Notes: generated from the sequence alone by a model not told the origin. A DNA stretch of 64,000 bases from Sulfuritalea sp. (GCA_030651305.1 JAUSCI010000019.1:62001-126000), one strand, 5' to 3'; shown: positions 9,412 through 18,517, counted from the first letter of the stretch. Numbers and translations are program-made.

Positions 9412-9446
9412 ATCCGGGCAGGCGGTCGCGCGTTTGGGAGGCGAAC

Positions 9447-10214
9447 ATGGCGTGGAATCCCGATCAATATCTGAAGTTTTCGGAGGCACGATTGCGACCC
9501 GCGGTCGATCTGCTGGCCAGGGTCGACCTGGGGTCGCCCAAGCTTGTTTACGATCTGGGCTGCGGCGCTGGCAATGTAACGCGCCTGCTGGCCGATCGAT
9601 GGCCCGATGCCTCGATTACCGGTGTCGACGCTTCGGCCGAGATGCTGGCGCAGGCGGCCCACGCCCAGACTAACGTAAGCTGGATCAGGCAAAGCCTGGC
9701 CGACTGGGAGCCGTCACGGCCCGCGGACCTGATTTTCTCCAACGCCGCGCTGCATTGGTTGCCTCGGCACGACACGCTCTTTCCCAAGCTGCTCGGCCAT
9801 CTTGCAGCGGGCGGCGTGCTCGCCGTGCAGATGCCGCGGAACTTTTCGGCGCCGTCGCACACCCTGATTGCCGAGACCGTGCGCCACGGTTCGTGGCGAA
9901 ACAGGCTGGAGCACCTGCTGCATCAGGCGCCGGTTGCAGAGCCACGTGACTATTACGAGATGCTGGCGCCACTGGCCAGGAGCATCGACATCTGGGAGAC
10001 GGACTATCTGCAAATTCTCCATGGCGCCGATCCGGTCAAGGAGTGGACCAAGGGAACCTGGCTCAAGCAGTTTCTCGACGTGCTCGACGAGCCGGAGCGC
10101 GCCGAATTCGAGGCGGACTATGCGCGACGCCTGCGCATCGCCTACCCGCCGCTGGCCGACGGCACCACCCTGTTCCCGTTTCGCCGGCTGTTCATCCTCG
10201 CGCAACGGGCATGA
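9447..10214 (+). CDS. tam: Trans-aconitate 2-methyltransferase
   Basis: The start at 9447 is chosen for the ribosome site GGGAGGCGAAC and the family start MAWNPDQYLKF. The 255-residue protein has the SAM motif I VYDLGCGAGNVTRLL, motif II ITGVDASAEML, and the Tam-specific stretch DLIFSNAALHWLPRH followed by LAVQMPRNF. These match the E. coli Tam pattern over the whole length. It methylates trans-aconitate with SAM in the cytoplasm, limiting its inhibition of the citrate cycle. Confidence 0.88.
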   Translation: MAWNPDQYLKFSEARLRPAVDLLARVDLGSPKLVYDLGCGAGNVTRLLADRWPDASITGVDASAEMLAQAAHAQTNVSWIRQSLADWEPSRPADLIFSNAALHWLPRHDTLFPKLLGHLAAGGVLAVQMPRNFSAPSHTLIAETVRHGSWRNRLEHLLHQAPVAEPRDYYEMLAPLARSIDIWETDYLQILHGADPVKEWTKGTWLKQFLDVLDEPERAEFEADYARRLRIAYPPLADGTTLFPFRRLFILAQRA

Positions 10215-10229
10215 GCTGTTCCCTGCGGC

Positions 10230-10685
10230 TCAGTGCGGCTTGTTCAAGCCGATGAAGGACACCGGAAACACCACGTCCGCCGCTGCCTTGGCGGGTTGCG
10301 CAGTGTAATCAGGCATCTGCTCGCCGATGCCGGCGGCTTGCGTCAGCTTCGCCAAAAGCACCTGCAGCGGGTCGGTCAGCCAGTCTTCCTCGCAGCGCGT
10401 CGGCACGAACAGCAGTTCGCGCACGCGCTCGGGAATTTCGTTGGCGGGGATGATGTCGTTGGCGGCGTAGGCGGCGGAGAAGAACGGCCCGGCGATGAAG
10501 CGCAGGGTCCAGCCCTCGTCCTCGTCGGGCAGCAGGATGAAAATGCGGGCGCCTTCGGCGGTTTCCGCGGTGCCGTCTTCTTCATCACCAAAAACAGGCA
10601 TCGCCGCGAAAGCCGCCTGCTTGCTGTTTTTGACGAAGACTACGGCTTGGTTGAAGCTCAGGCGGTTCTGGTTGATATCGGACAT
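10230..10685 (-). CDS. Hypothetical protein downstream of metH
   Basis: The ATG at 10685 follows AAGGAAAGCCCT, a good ribosome site. The 151-residue product begins MSDINQNRLSFNQ. It is acidic, has no signal peptide or membrane segment, and contains FFSAAYAANDIIPANEIPERV and a C-terminal FIGLNKPH. It starts 16 bases after the metH stop, so it is probably co-transcribed. I do not recognise a family. Confidence 0.75.
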   Translation of the reverse strand: MSDINQNRLSFNQAVVFVKNSKQAAFAAMPVFGDEEDGTAETAEGARIFILLPDEDEGWTLRFIAGPFFSAAYAANDIIPANEIPERVRELLFVPTRCEEDWLTDPLQVLLAKLTQAAGIGEQMPDYTAQPAKAAADVVFPVSFIGLNKPH

Positions 10686-10701
10686 AGGGCTTTCCTTGGG
10701 G

Positions 10702-13700
10702 TCATAACAGCGGAGCGAGCCATTTTTCGGCTTCTGGAATGGGGTAGTTGGCGCGCTTTGCCCAATCTTCAAGCTGGTCGCGACCGATTTTTGTGACGGC
10801 GAAGTAATGCGCCTCGGGGTGCGCCAGGTAAAAGCCGGCGACCGAGGCGGCCGGCGTCATGGCAAAGCTCTCGGTGAGGTCCATCTCCGCATTCTTGGGT
10901 ACGTCGAGCAGGGCGAACAGGCCGGCCTTGGCGGTGTGGTCGGGACAGGCCGGATAGCCGGGCGCCGGGCGGATGCCCTGATATTTCTCTTCGACGAGGG
11001 CGGTGATGTCGAACTTTTCGTCTGCCGCGTAGCCCCAGTAGTTGGTGCGTACTTCGCGATGCAGCCACTCTGCGGCTGCTTCGGCCAGCCGATCGGCGAG
11101 CGTCTTGAGCATGATTGCGCGGTAGTCGTCATGCTGCGCCTCGAACTCTGCCAGCTTCTTTTCGATGCCGATGCCGGCGGTCACTGCGAAGGCGCCGGCG
11201 TAATCGCCGGTCGCGGCGACGAAGTCGGCGAGGCTTTGCTGCGGGCGGCCAGAGGGGCGTTCCTGTTGCTGGCGCAGACCGTGCCAGGTCATCGCCGGTT
11301 TGCCATCGACGAGGAATTCGATGTCCTCGTTGCTGCGCGCGACCGGAAAGAGGCCGAACACCGCATTGGCGCGGATCCACTTTTCCGCGATGAGTTGTTG
11401 CAGCATGGCTTTGCCGTCATTGAACACATTGCGCGCCGCGTCGCCGACCACGGCGTCGTCGAGAATCTTCGGATACGAGCCGGCCAGGTCCCAGGTCTGG
11501 AAGAAGGGACCCCAGTCGATGTACTTTGCCAGTTCGGCCAGATCGAGATCCTTCAGCACCGTGACGCCAGGTTGCTTCGGTGTCACCGGCGAGTAGCCCA
11601 GCTTCGTGCGATTGGCGCGCGCCGCTTCCAGCGACACCAGCGGCACGCCTTTCTTGCCGGCATGCTGGCTGCGCAGCTTTTCGTAATCCGCCGCCACTTC
11701 GTCGACATAGCCGTCGCGCATGTCGATCGAAAGCAGCCGGGTGACGACGCCTACGGCGCGCGACGCGTCCGGCACATACACCACCGGCCCGGCGTAATTC
11801 GGCGCGATCTTGATCGCGGTGTGGGCGCGGGAAGTCGTCGCTCCGCCGATCAGCAGCGGCTGGGTGAAGCCCTGGCGCTGCATCTCGCTGGCGATGTGGC
11901 TCATCTCCTCCAGCGACGGCGTGATCAGGCCGGACAGGCCGATGGCCTGCGCGCCATGCTCCTTCGCCGCGTCCAGGATCTTGTCGGCCGAGACCATGAC
12001 GCCGAGGTCGATGATCTCGTAGCCGTTGCAGCCGAGCACGACGCCGACGATGTTCTTGCCGATGTCATGGACGTCGCCCTTCACCGTGGCGATCACGATG
12101 CGGCCCTTCGAGGTGGAGCCGGTGCGCTTCTTTTCCTCCTCGATCCAGGGAATCAGGTGCGCCACGGCCTGCTTCATGACGCGCGCCGATTTGACCACCT
12201 GCGGCAGGAACATCTTGCCGGCGCCGAACAGGTCGCCGACCACGTTCATGCCGCCCATCAGCGGCCCTTCGATCACCGACAAGGGCGGCTTGCCCGCGGC
12301 GGCCAGCGCGGCGCGGCATTCCTCGGTGTCGGCCACGACATACTCGGTGATGCCCTTGACCATCGCATGCTCTAGACGCTTGTCTACCGGCCACTGGCGC
12401 CAGGCCAGGTCGACCACCTGCTCCTTGGCGGCACCTTTGACCCGCGTCGCGAGTTCGATCAGCGTGTCGCCAGCGCCGACTTTTCGATTGAGCACCACAT
12501 CCTCGACCGCCTCGCGCAACTCGGCGCCGAGATCGTCATAGACGCCGAGCTGGCCGGCATTGACGATGCCCATGGTGAGGCCGGCCTTGACCGCGTGATA
12601 GAGGAATACGGTGTGGATCGCCTCGCGCATCGCGTCGTTGCCGCGGAAGGAAAAGCTCACATTGGAGACGCCGCCCGAAGTCCGCGCCTGCGGCAGGTTT
12701 TCCTTGATCCAGGCCAGCGCGTTGATGAAGTCGACGGCGTAGTTGTCGTGTTCGGGAATGCCGGTGGCGATGGCGAAAATGTTCGGATCGAAGACGATGT
12801 CCTCGGCCGGAAAGCCGTCGGCCAGCAACACGTCATAGGCCCGTTTGCAAATGCCGATCTTGCGCTCGAAAGTATCGGCCTGGCCCTGCTCGTCGAAGGC
12901 CATGACGATCACGGCCGCACCGTAACGCCGCGCCAGGCGCGCCTGTTCGAGGAACTTCGCCTCGCCCTCCTTCATCGAAATCGAATTGACGATGCCCTTG
13001 CCCTGGATGCATTTCAGGCCAGCTTCGATCACTTCCCATTTCGAGCTGTCCAGCATCAGCGGCACCTTGCAGATGTCCGGCTCGGAGCCGACCAGATGCA
13101 GGAAGCGCACCATCGCCGCCTGCGAATCGAGCATGGCCTCGTCCATGTTGATGTCGACCACCTGTGCACCATTCTCGACCTGCTGGCGGGCGACCACCAG
13201 CGCGTCGTCGAAGCGGCCTTCGAGGATCATGCGGGCGAAGGCTTTCGAGCCGGTGACATTGGTGCGCTCGCCGACGTTCACAAACAGGCTGTCGTTGGTA
13301 ATGTTGAACGCCTCCAATCCCGACAGGCGCAGTGAAAAGTCGGCGCTGGCGGGACGGCGCGGTTTCGCATTTTTCAGTGCTTCGGCAATTGCGCGGATGT
13401 GGTCCGGCGTCGTGCCGCAGCATCCACCGGCGATGTTGATGATCCCCGCTGTGCCCCATTCGCGGATCTCGTCGGCCAGCATCTGCGGCGTCTCGTCGTA
13501 GCCGCCAAAGGCATTGGGCAGGCCGGCGTTGGGATGGGCCGAGATGAAACAGTCGCAGAGTTTCGCAAGCTCTTCGACGTGCTGGCGCAGCTCCTTAGCC
13601 CCGAGCGCGCAGTTGAGACCGAAGGAAAGCGGCCGCGCATGTCGCAGCGAATTCCAGAAGGCCTCGGGGGTTTGCCCCGAGAGCGTGCGGCCCGAGGCGT

Positions 13701-14346
13701 CGGTGATGGTGCCGGAGATCATCAGCGGCAAGCGCCGCCCGGCCTCGTCGAAGAACTTCTCGATGGCGAACAGCGCGGCCTTGGCGTTCAGCGTATCGAA
13801 GATGGTTTCCACCAGCAGGATGTCGGCGCCACCCTCGACCAGCCCGCGCGCGGCTTCGACGTAATCGGCCACCAGCGCATCGAAAGTGACATTGCGCGCG
13901 CCCGGATCGTTCACGTCCGGTGACAGCGACGCCGTGCGCGAAGTCGGCCCCAGCACGCCGGCGACAAAGCGCGGTTTGTCGGGTGTGGAAAAGCGGTCGG
14001 CGGTTTCGCGCGCCAGCCGCGCGGCGGCCACATTCAACTCGAAGGCCAGTTCGGCCAGGCCGTACTCGGCCTGCGAAACCCGCGTCGCGTTGAAGCTGTT
14101 GGTCTCGATGATGTCGGCGCCGGCTGCCAGGTACTCGGCATGGATGCCGCCGATCACGTCCGGCCGGGTAATGCACAGCAGATCGTTGTTGCCCTTCAGG
14201 TCCTTAGCCGAGTCGGCAAACCGCGAGCCGCGATAGTCGGCCTCGACCAGGGCGTGGCGCTGCACCATGGTGCCCATGGCGCCATCGAGAATGAGGATGC
14301 GTTGCGCGAGAATTTCGCGCAGTTCGCTGCTGCGGTCGGCTTGCAT
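10702..14346 (-). CDS. metH: Cobalamin-dependent methionine synthase
   Basis: The 1214-residue protein has the full MetH module order. The homocysteine domain starts [13 protein letters not shown] with the zinc cysteines in [11 protein letters not shown]. The pterin domain has [15 protein letters not shown], a cap domain follows, and the B12 domain carries [11 protein letters not shown] with the cobalt-ligating histidine. The SAM activation domain is C-terminal ([13 protein letters not shown]). It methylates homocysteine from methyl-THF. No cobalamin or SAH riboswitch is visible in the 175 bases upstream. The linker after the first domain contains a 24-base stretch shared with polA. Confidence 0.97.
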   Translation of the reverse strand: MQADRSSELREILAQRILILDGAMGTMVQRHALVEADYRGSRFADSAKDLKGNNDLLCITRPDVIGGIHAEYLAAGADIIETNSFNATRVSQAEYGLAELAFELNVAAARLARETADRFSTPDKPRFVAGVLGPTSRTASLSPDVNDPGARNVTFDALVADYVEAARGLVEGGADILLVETIFDTLNAKAALFAIEKFFDEAGRRLPLMISGTITDASGRTLSGQTPEAFWNSLRHARPLSFGLNCALGAKELRQHVEELAKLCDCFISAHPNAGLPNAFGGYDETPQMLADEIREWGTAGIINIAGGCCGTTPDHIRAIAEALKNAKPRRPASADFSLRLSGLEAFNITNDSLFVNVGERTNVTGSKAFARMILEGRFDDALVVARQQVENGAQVVDINMDEAMLDSQAAMVRFLHLVGSEPDICKVPLMLDSSKWEVIEAGLKCIQGKGIVNSISMKEGEAKFLEQARLARRYGAAVIVMAFDEQGQADTFERKIGICKRAYDVLLADGFPAEDIVFDPNIFAIATGIPEHDNYAVDFINALAWIKENLPQARTSGGVSNVSFSFRGNDAMREAIHTVFLYHAVKAGLTMGIVNAGQLGVYDDLGAELREAVEDVVLNRKVGAGDTLIELATRVKGAAKEQVVDLAWRQWPVDKRLEHAMVKGITEYVVADTEECRAALAAAGKPPLSVIEGPLMGGMNVVGDLFGAGKMFLPQVVKSARVMKQAVAHLIPWIEEEKKRTGSTSKGRIVIATVKGDVHDIGKNIVGVVLGCNGYEIIDLGVMVSADKILDAAKEHGAQAIGLSGLITPSLEEMSHIASEMQRQGFTQPLLIGGATTSRAHTAIKIAPNYAGPVVYVPDASRAVGVVTRLLSIDMRDGYVDEVAADYEKLRSQHAGKKGVPLVSLEAARANRTKLGYSPVTPKQPGVTVLKDLDLAELAKYIDWGPFFQTWDLAGSYPKILDDAVVGDAARNVFNDGKAMLQQLIAEKWIRANAVFGLFPVARSNEDIEFLVDGKPAMTWHGLRQQQERPSGRPQQSLADFVAATGDYAGAFAVTAGIGIEKKLAEFEAQHDDYRAIMLKTLADRLAEAAAEWLHREVRTNYWGYAADEKFDITALVEEKYQGIRPAPGYPACPDHTAKAGLFALLDVPKNAEMDLTESFAMTPAASVAGFYLAHPEAHYFAVTKIGRDQLEDWAKRANYPIPEAEKWLAPLL

Positions 14347-14522
14347 GTGCGGGGAGAAAGGGCTTGAATTGACGCTGATTTTATCAGCCGGGCCGACGGC
14401 GCGATAGGGCGCGGGGGCAGACGATACGCACTTCTGCAGCAGGGTTTATGCCGGTAATTCCTCGCGCTTTGGGGGCAGCGGCGCTAAGCTAGAATGGCGC
14501 AAACAGAACAAGGAGAGATTAA

Positions 14523-14609
14523 ATGTACCCCCACGCTCGCAACACCGGCTCGCTGCCCCCCGAGGGGGCGTACACCTCCCTTGAGGCGGCTCTGCGGGAG
14601 GTGCTATGA
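14523..14609 (+). CDS. 28-residue leader peptide ORF coupled to the rhodanese gene
   Basis: An ATG at 14523 follows the strong ribosome site AAGGAGAGATTAA. The ORF encodes MYPHARNTGSLPPEGAYTSL plus eight more residues. Its TGA overlaps the rhodanese ATG (ATGA at 14606-14609). Much of it lies in a GC-rich dispersed repeat (CGCTGCCCCCCGAGGGGGCG). A TAGAAT box near 14491 could be the promoter -10. The arrangement argues that the leader is translated. Whether the peptide itself matters is unknown. Confidence 0.5.
   Translation: MYPHARNTGSLPPEGAYTSLEAALREVL
14573..14603 (+). promoter_or_regulatory. Hairpin covering the rhodanese ribosome site
   Basis: CACCTCCC (14573-14580) can pair perfectly with GGGAGGTG (14596-14603), which contains the Shine-Dalgarno of the gene that starts at 14606. 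The loop is 15 bases. Ribosomes translating the leader ORF would open this stem, so downstream translation would depend on upstream translation. The pairing is seen directly; the control is inferred. Confidence 0.45.
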
Positions 14610-14998
14610 AACACCTGACCCCCAAGGAAACCGCCCAGTTTCTTCACGACAATCCCAGCGCGCTGTTCGTCGATTGCCGCAGTGAAATGGAATTCTTCTT
14701 TGTCGGCCACCCGGCCGGCGTCAGCCATGTGTCATGGAACGACGGCCCCGACTGGGAAATCAATCCCCATTTCGCCGGTGAAGTGAAAAAGCTCGCCGGT
14801 CATTCCGGAGATCGTCCGGTGGTGCTGATCTGCCGCAGCGGCAATCGCTCGGTCGATGCCGGCCATGCGCTCGAAGCCGCCGGCTTCACGCGGGTGTTCA
14901 ATGTGCTGCACGGCTTCGAGGGCGAGCTCGACGACACCCACCATCGCGGTTCGATGAATGGCTGGCGCTTCGAAGGCTTGCCGTGGGAGCAGTGCTGA
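14606..14998 (+). CDS. Single-domain rhodanese (sulfurtransferase)
   Basis: The 130-residue protein is one rhodanese domain. It has FVDCRSEMEFFFVGHPAGV near the start and the active-site cysteine loop VLICRSGNRSVDAG, then LHGFEGELDD. It should carry a persulfide on that cysteine and transfer sulfur to cyanide or protein acceptors. No signal peptide is present. It overlaps the Rieske gene behind it by seven bases, which suggests an operon. Confidence 0.88.
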   Translation: MKHLTPKETAQFLHDNPSALFVDCRSEMEFFFVGHPAGVSHVSWNDGPDWEINPHFAGEVKKLAGHSGDRPVVLICRSGNRSVDAGHALEAAGFTRVFNVLHGFEGELDDTHHRGSMNGWRFEGLPWEQC

Positions 14999-15528
14999 CC
15001 GGCAATTCCGAACGCCGGCGCCTGCATCTGGTCGCCGGTATTTGCGTGCTCGGGGCCGGTCTCGGCGTCGCAAGGTTTCTGGTTGAAGGGCCGCAAGCTC
15101 CGTCAGGAAATCCGACACCGGTCGATTTCGGTGATCTGCCGCTCGGCAAACTGCGCACCGTGGACTGGAACGGTCGCACGGTCTGGATTCTGCGACGCAG
15201 CCCCGAGGAAGTCGCCGCGCTGGCCGACCGCGAAAGCGAATTGACCGATCCGGATTCCGCGCACTCCCTGCAGCCGGAAGGATGCCGCAACCGGCATCGC
15301 TCGCTGCGGCCGGATGTATTCGTCGCCATCGGCCAGTGCACGCATCAGGGGTGTCCGCCGCAGTTGCGTACGGGACTTGGCGTTCGCGGCGAGTTCCTCT
15401 GTCCGTGCCATACGTCGAAATACGATCTTGCCGGCCGGGTTTTTCGCAGCGGACCTGCGCCCGCCAATCTGGTCATCCCGACCTATCGGCTGGAAGGCGA
15501 CAGCCGCGTGGTGATCGGCGAGGCATAG
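14992..15528 (+). CDS. Orphan Rieske iron-sulfur protein of the bc1 type
   Basis: I chose the GTG at 14992 because GGGAG lies just upstream; a GTG at 14983 is also possible. A twin-arginine-like start (ERRRLHLVAG) and a hydrophobic segment form the membrane anchor. The cluster ligands are CTHQGC and CPCHTSKYDLAGR, as in ubiquinol-cytochrome c reductase Rieske subunits. No cytochrome b or c1 gene follows, unlike a normal petABC operon. It could be a spare Rieske subunit or serve another redox partner. Confidence 0.85.
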   Translation: MLTGNSERRRLHLVAGICVLGAGLGVARFLVEGPQAPSGNPTPVDFGDLPLGKLRTVDWNGRTVWILRRSPEEVAALADRESELTDPDSAHSLQPEGCRNRHRSLRPDVFVAIGQCTHQGCPPQLRTGLGVRGEFLCPCHTSKYDLAGRVFRSGPAPANLVIPTYRLEGDSRVVIGEA

Positions 15529-15655
15529 GCGCATGCGTCCGCCGTCCATCAACGCGACGCTCCCGACAGCGACTGAAAGGGGGATGGGAAAGCGCGCACG
15601 ACTCTGCTAATCTCAAGCCGGAATTCCCGTTCAACCTGTCCTCCAAGGAGCCCCC

Positions 15656-16216
15656 ATGATCCGTTCCAGTCTCTTGTTCGCGGCCGGTCTTGCTCTGGCC
15701 GGCAGCGCCTTTGCCGACCCGTTCAAGCTCTCCAGCGCCGACATCAAATCCAGCGCCCCCATCGCCGACGAGCAGGTGTTCGCCGGCTTCGGCTGCACCG
15801 GCAAGAACGTCTCGCCGGCCCTGACATGGTCCGGCGCGCCCAAGGACACCAAGAGCTTCGCCCTGCTGGTGCACGACCCGGATGCGCCGACCGGCGGCGC
15901 CGGCTGGTGGCACTGGGTGGTGACGAATATTCCGGCGGATGCCGCAGAATTGCCCAAGGGCGCCGGCAAGGCAGACGGATCGGCCCTGCCCAAGGGCGCC
16001 GCACAAATCAACACCGATTTCGGCGGCCCCGGCTGGGGCGGCCCCTGCCCGCCGGTCGGCGACAAGCCGCATCACTACCATTTCACGCTGCACGCCCTCA
16101 AGGTGGACAAGCTGGATCTGCCGCCGGGGGCGACCGCATCGCTGGCCGGTTTCATGATCAATGCCAATTCAATAGGCAAGGCGACGCTGACCGGAAAGTA
16201 CGGTCGCAAGAAGTAA
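15656..16216 (+). CDS. Secreted YbhB/YbcL (PEBP-like) protein
   Basis: The 186-residue precursor has a signal peptide (MIRSSLLFAAGLALAGSAFA). The mature part carries the PEBP family motifs: NVSPALTWSGAPKDTKSFAL, the ligand-site DPDAPTG, and GPCPPVGDKPHHYHFTLHAL. Members bind small anionic ligands, and the bacterial role is not settled. The ribosome site AAGGAGCCCCC is good. A hairpin follows the stop. Confidence 0.88.
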   Translation: MIRSSLLFAAGLALAGSAFADPFKLSSADIKSSAPIADEQVFAGFGCTGKNVSPALTWSGAPKDTKSFALLVHDPDAPTGGAGWWHWVVTNIPADAAELPKGAGKADGSALPKGAAQINTDFGGPGWGGPCPPVGDKPHHYHFTLHALKVDKLDLPPGATASLAGFMINANSIGKATLTGKYGRKK

Positions 16217-16230
16217 TTGCCGAGGCCGGC

Positions 16231-16249
16231 CCGGCGCACGGTGCGCCGG
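16231..16249. terminator. GC-rich hairpin after the PEBP gene
   Basis: CCGGCGCAC and GTGCGCCGG are perfect inverted repeats around one base, 15 bases after the stop of the PEBP-like gene. No U-run follows. It could reduce read-through into the next gene. Confidence 0.35.
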
Positions 16250-16271
16250 TCGTGACGCTGTAGAACGGATC

Positions 16272-16598
16272 ATGGACTCTGCCTGGAAGACTCCGATCCC
16301 CATCCGGGCCGAGACGCTCAAGGTGCTCCGGCTCATGGGCGACCATGCGCCGATCCTGATGCTCGGCGGCGCGACGGGTGGCTATGGCGTGCGCTGGACC
16401 ATCGACGGGCAGCCGGTACAACCGGTTATCGCCCGTTACCTCATGGAATCAAATCTGGTTGCCGAATCAGGCGTGACCGAGCTGGGCGCCCGAAAACTCG
16501 CCCTGACCGAATCCGGCGCCGAGTTCCGCAAGGACGGCCTGCTCTGGTGGGCCAGCCTCAGCCTCTTCCAAAAACTGCAAGTCCTTGTCATTGGCTGA
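16272..16598 (+). CDS. Hypothetical protein, possibly winged-helix-like
   Basis: The 108-residue protein has no signal peptide. The segment PVIARYLMESNLVAESGVTE followed by LGARKLALTESGAEFRKDG resembles the helix and wing layout of small winged-helix proteins. I do not recognise a family. It stands at the left edge of the accessory islet and has the same strand as the toxin-antitoxin genes, but a 109-bp gap separates them. Confidence 0.6.
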   Translation: MDSAWKTPIPIRAETLKVLRLMGDHAPILMLGGATGGYGVRWTIDGQPVQPVIARYLMESNLVAESGVTELGARKLALTESGAEFRKDGLLWWASLSLFQKLQVLVIG

Positions 16599-16707
16599 TC
16601 TGAAGGGTTCTCAGTCGGGACGGCGACACGAAACCAAGTCTGTTCTGATTGACTTGCCCCGCGTGGCATGAGAAGCTCGGCCCTATCATTTTGATAGGAA
16701 CGATCCG

Positions 16708-17016
16708 GTGGCGGGTTGGTCGAAATCGCAGTGGCAAAAGCATATCCGGAGGCAGGTAGCCTCGGCTGCCAATGTGATTTTTACCAATCATGCCCAGCTA
16801 CGGATGCGGCAGCGGCACATATCGCACATTGCAGCTTTCGAGATTCTGAAAAAGGGCACCATCAGGCGCGAACCGGAACCCAACCTCCGGCGCGGCACGC
16901 TGGAATGTCGCATTGAATACTACGTCGCCGGGCGCGATCTCGCACTTGTGGCGGCTGTCGATGCTGACGATCCATCGGTGATCGTGGTGACGGCGATCGA
17001 TCTGGACAAGGAGTGA
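16708..17016 (+). CDS. DUF4258 protein, likely toxin of a toxin-antitoxin pair
   Basis: The 102-residue protein from the GTG at 16708 has FTNHAQLRMRQRHISHIAAF and then CRIEYYVAGRDLALVAAV, which fits the DUF4258 family. These small basic proteins are often found beside HTH antitoxins and are presumed RNases. The next gene, four bases later, encodes an HTH protein. The toxin role is inference from this pairing. Confidence 0.7.
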   Translation: MAGWSKSQWQKHIRRQVASAANVIFTNHAQLRMRQRHISHIAAFEILKKGTIRREPEPNLRRGTLECRIEYYVAGRDLALVAAVDADDPSVIVVTAIDLDKE

Positions 17017-17020
17017 AGTG

Positions 17021-17488
17021 ATGTATCGCTGGGACGACATGGGCTTGAAAAACGTCTGGCTGGCCAACGGCTATACCTTGCACGACACATCCTATGGACG
17101 CGGTGTTTCGTTCGACGATGTGGAAGGGTTGACGCGCGCGGTGTGCCTCGCACTGGCACGCAAACCCGGCAAGCTTACCGGCACCGAGTTCCGCTACCTT
17201 CGCCAGGCGGGCTTGGGCATGTCGCAGCCGTCGCTGGGCAAGGTACTCGGCGTCGACGCACAATCCATAGCCCGCTGGGAAAAATCCGGCAAGGTCCCGA
17301 AATGGGCAAACCGCATGGTCCGGCTGGTGTATGAAGCGCACGCCGATGGCGACGCCGCAATCCGCCGTGTGGTCGAGCGCATCAATGACATCGACCGACT
17401 GGTGAATCGGCGCATCGTGCTGGAACAGACCGCCCGGCGCGGGTGGCAGGCGCGATCCGAGGAAGACGGGATCGAGGCGGCTGCGTAA
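17021..17488 (+). CDS. HTH (XRE-like) protein, likely antitoxin
   Basis: The ATG at 17021 follows GGAGTGAAGTG. The 155-residue protein has a helix-turn-helix (RYLRQAGLGMSQPSLGKVLG then QSIARWEKSGKVP), as in transcription regulators paired with small toxins. An earlier segment (LANGYTLHDTSYGRGVSFDD) is like the YgiT/MqsA-class neighbours of DUF4258 genes, though no zinc cysteines are present. It probably represses its own operon. Confidence 0.7.
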   Translation: MYRWDDMGLKNVWLANGYTLHDTSYGRGVSFDDVEGLTRAVCLALARKPGKLTGTEFRYLRQAGLGMSQPSLGKVLGVDAQSIARWEKSGKVPKWANRMVRLVYEAHADGDAAIRRVVERINDIDRLVNRRIVLEQTARRGWQARSEEDGIEAAA

Positions 17489-17496
17489 AGTTTGCG

Positions 17497-18042
17497 ATGA
17501 AATACCCAATTGCCATTGAACCGGGCAACGCCAGGAAAGCCTTCGGCGTCGTGGTGCCCGACCTGCCCGGCTGCTTTTCAGCGGGCGATACGCTGGACGA
17601 AGCCATCGACAATGCCAGGGAAGCCATCGAGCTGTGGTTGGAAACCGTGATCGATGACGGTGGCGCGGTACCCAACGCGCACCTGGTCGCGGAGCATCAG
17701 GCCGATACGGAGTTTGCCGGCTGGATCTGGGCGGTGGTCAGCATAGATCTGGCCGCATTTTCGGACAAGGGGAAACGGGTGAATATCACGCTGCCCAAGG
17801 AATTGGCGGGCATGGTGAAATCAATGGTCGCGAGCGGCGCCTATGCCACCGAAAGCGAAGTATTTCGCGACGGGCTGCGTGCTTTGATGGCGCGCGAACG
17901 CGCCACGGAGCGTTGGTTGCATGAGCAAGTGGGTCCGGCCCATGACGCGCTGAAGGCCGATCCGTCACGTGCCGTGACCGCCGAGCAGCTACGGGCGCGG
18001 ATCGCGGCCGAACATAAGGCCGCCACCCGCAAAGCGAAATGA
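17497..18042 (+). CDS. HicB-ParD fusion antitoxin
   Basis: The 181-residue protein joins two antitoxin types. Residues 1-50 match HicB (MKYPIAIEPGN, then FGVVVPDLPGCFSAGDTLDE). Residues about 92-181 match ParD/CopG ribbon-helix-helix proteins (RVNITLPKELAGMVKSMVAS, then YATESEVFRDGLRALMARE). The next gene is a ParE-type toxin, reached by an ATGA overlap. No hicA gene is adjacent. The HicB half may add a sensing or oligomerising fold to a ParD antitoxin. Confidence 0.8.
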   Translation: MKYPIAIEPGNARKAFGVVVPDLPGCFSAGDTLDEAIDNAREAIELWLETVIDDGGAVPNAHLVAEHQADTEFAGWIWAVVSIDLAAFSDKGKRVNITLPKELAGMVKSMVASGAYATESEVFRDGLRALMARERATERWLHEQVGPAHDALKADPSRAVTAEQLRARIAAEHKAATRKAK

Positions 18043-18358
18043 CATACCGGGTGGTGTTCTCCCCGGAGTCGGAGGAGCAAACGCGGCGCTGTATCGCTAC
18101 ATCGCGGCGGCGGCATCCCCGACCACGGCGGAACGCCACGTCAACGCCATCATCGACTATTGCGAGGGCCTGCGGACATTCCCGCTGCGCGGCACCCGGC
18201 GTGATGATATTCGTCCCGGTCTGCGCGTCACGAATTACATGGGGCGCGCCGTGATTGCCTTCGATGTAGACGAAGAGCTGGTATCCATCATCGGCGTGTT
18301 TTACGGCGGCCAGAATTTTGAAGCAGCACTCCAGGATGGGCCGGACGAATCACCTTGA
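18039..18358 (+). pseudogene. parE: ParE-type toxin with a single-base frameshift
   Basis: The ATG at 18039 gives MTYRVVFSPESEEQ, a good ParE start. The frame then breaks after codon ACG at 18081. One frame over, from 18086, the protein continues ALYRYIAAAASPTTAERHVN, then DDIRPGLRVTNYMGRAVIAF and SIIGVFYGGQNFEAAL to TGA at 18356. The two parts join into a full-length ParE if one base is restored near 18084-18085. The rest is intact, so this is a recent inactivation or a sequencing error. Confidence 0.8.
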
Positions 18359-18517
18359 CGATAGCCCCTGCGGTTGCCTGTAAAAGTCGGCGTTGGAGGG
18401 ACGGCGATGGCGGCTATTTCACCGGTACATATTTGCGACTTTACTGCCCACAAATTCATCACCGCGATGGCCAGTGACAATGTTCCTTTCGAGCAAGAAC
18501 GATTCCATGATTGCTCA

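Noticed and set aside
14347-14500. Possible cobalamin or SAH riboswitch upstream of metH
   Set aside because: No conserved riboswitch core could be found in the short leader on the minus strand.
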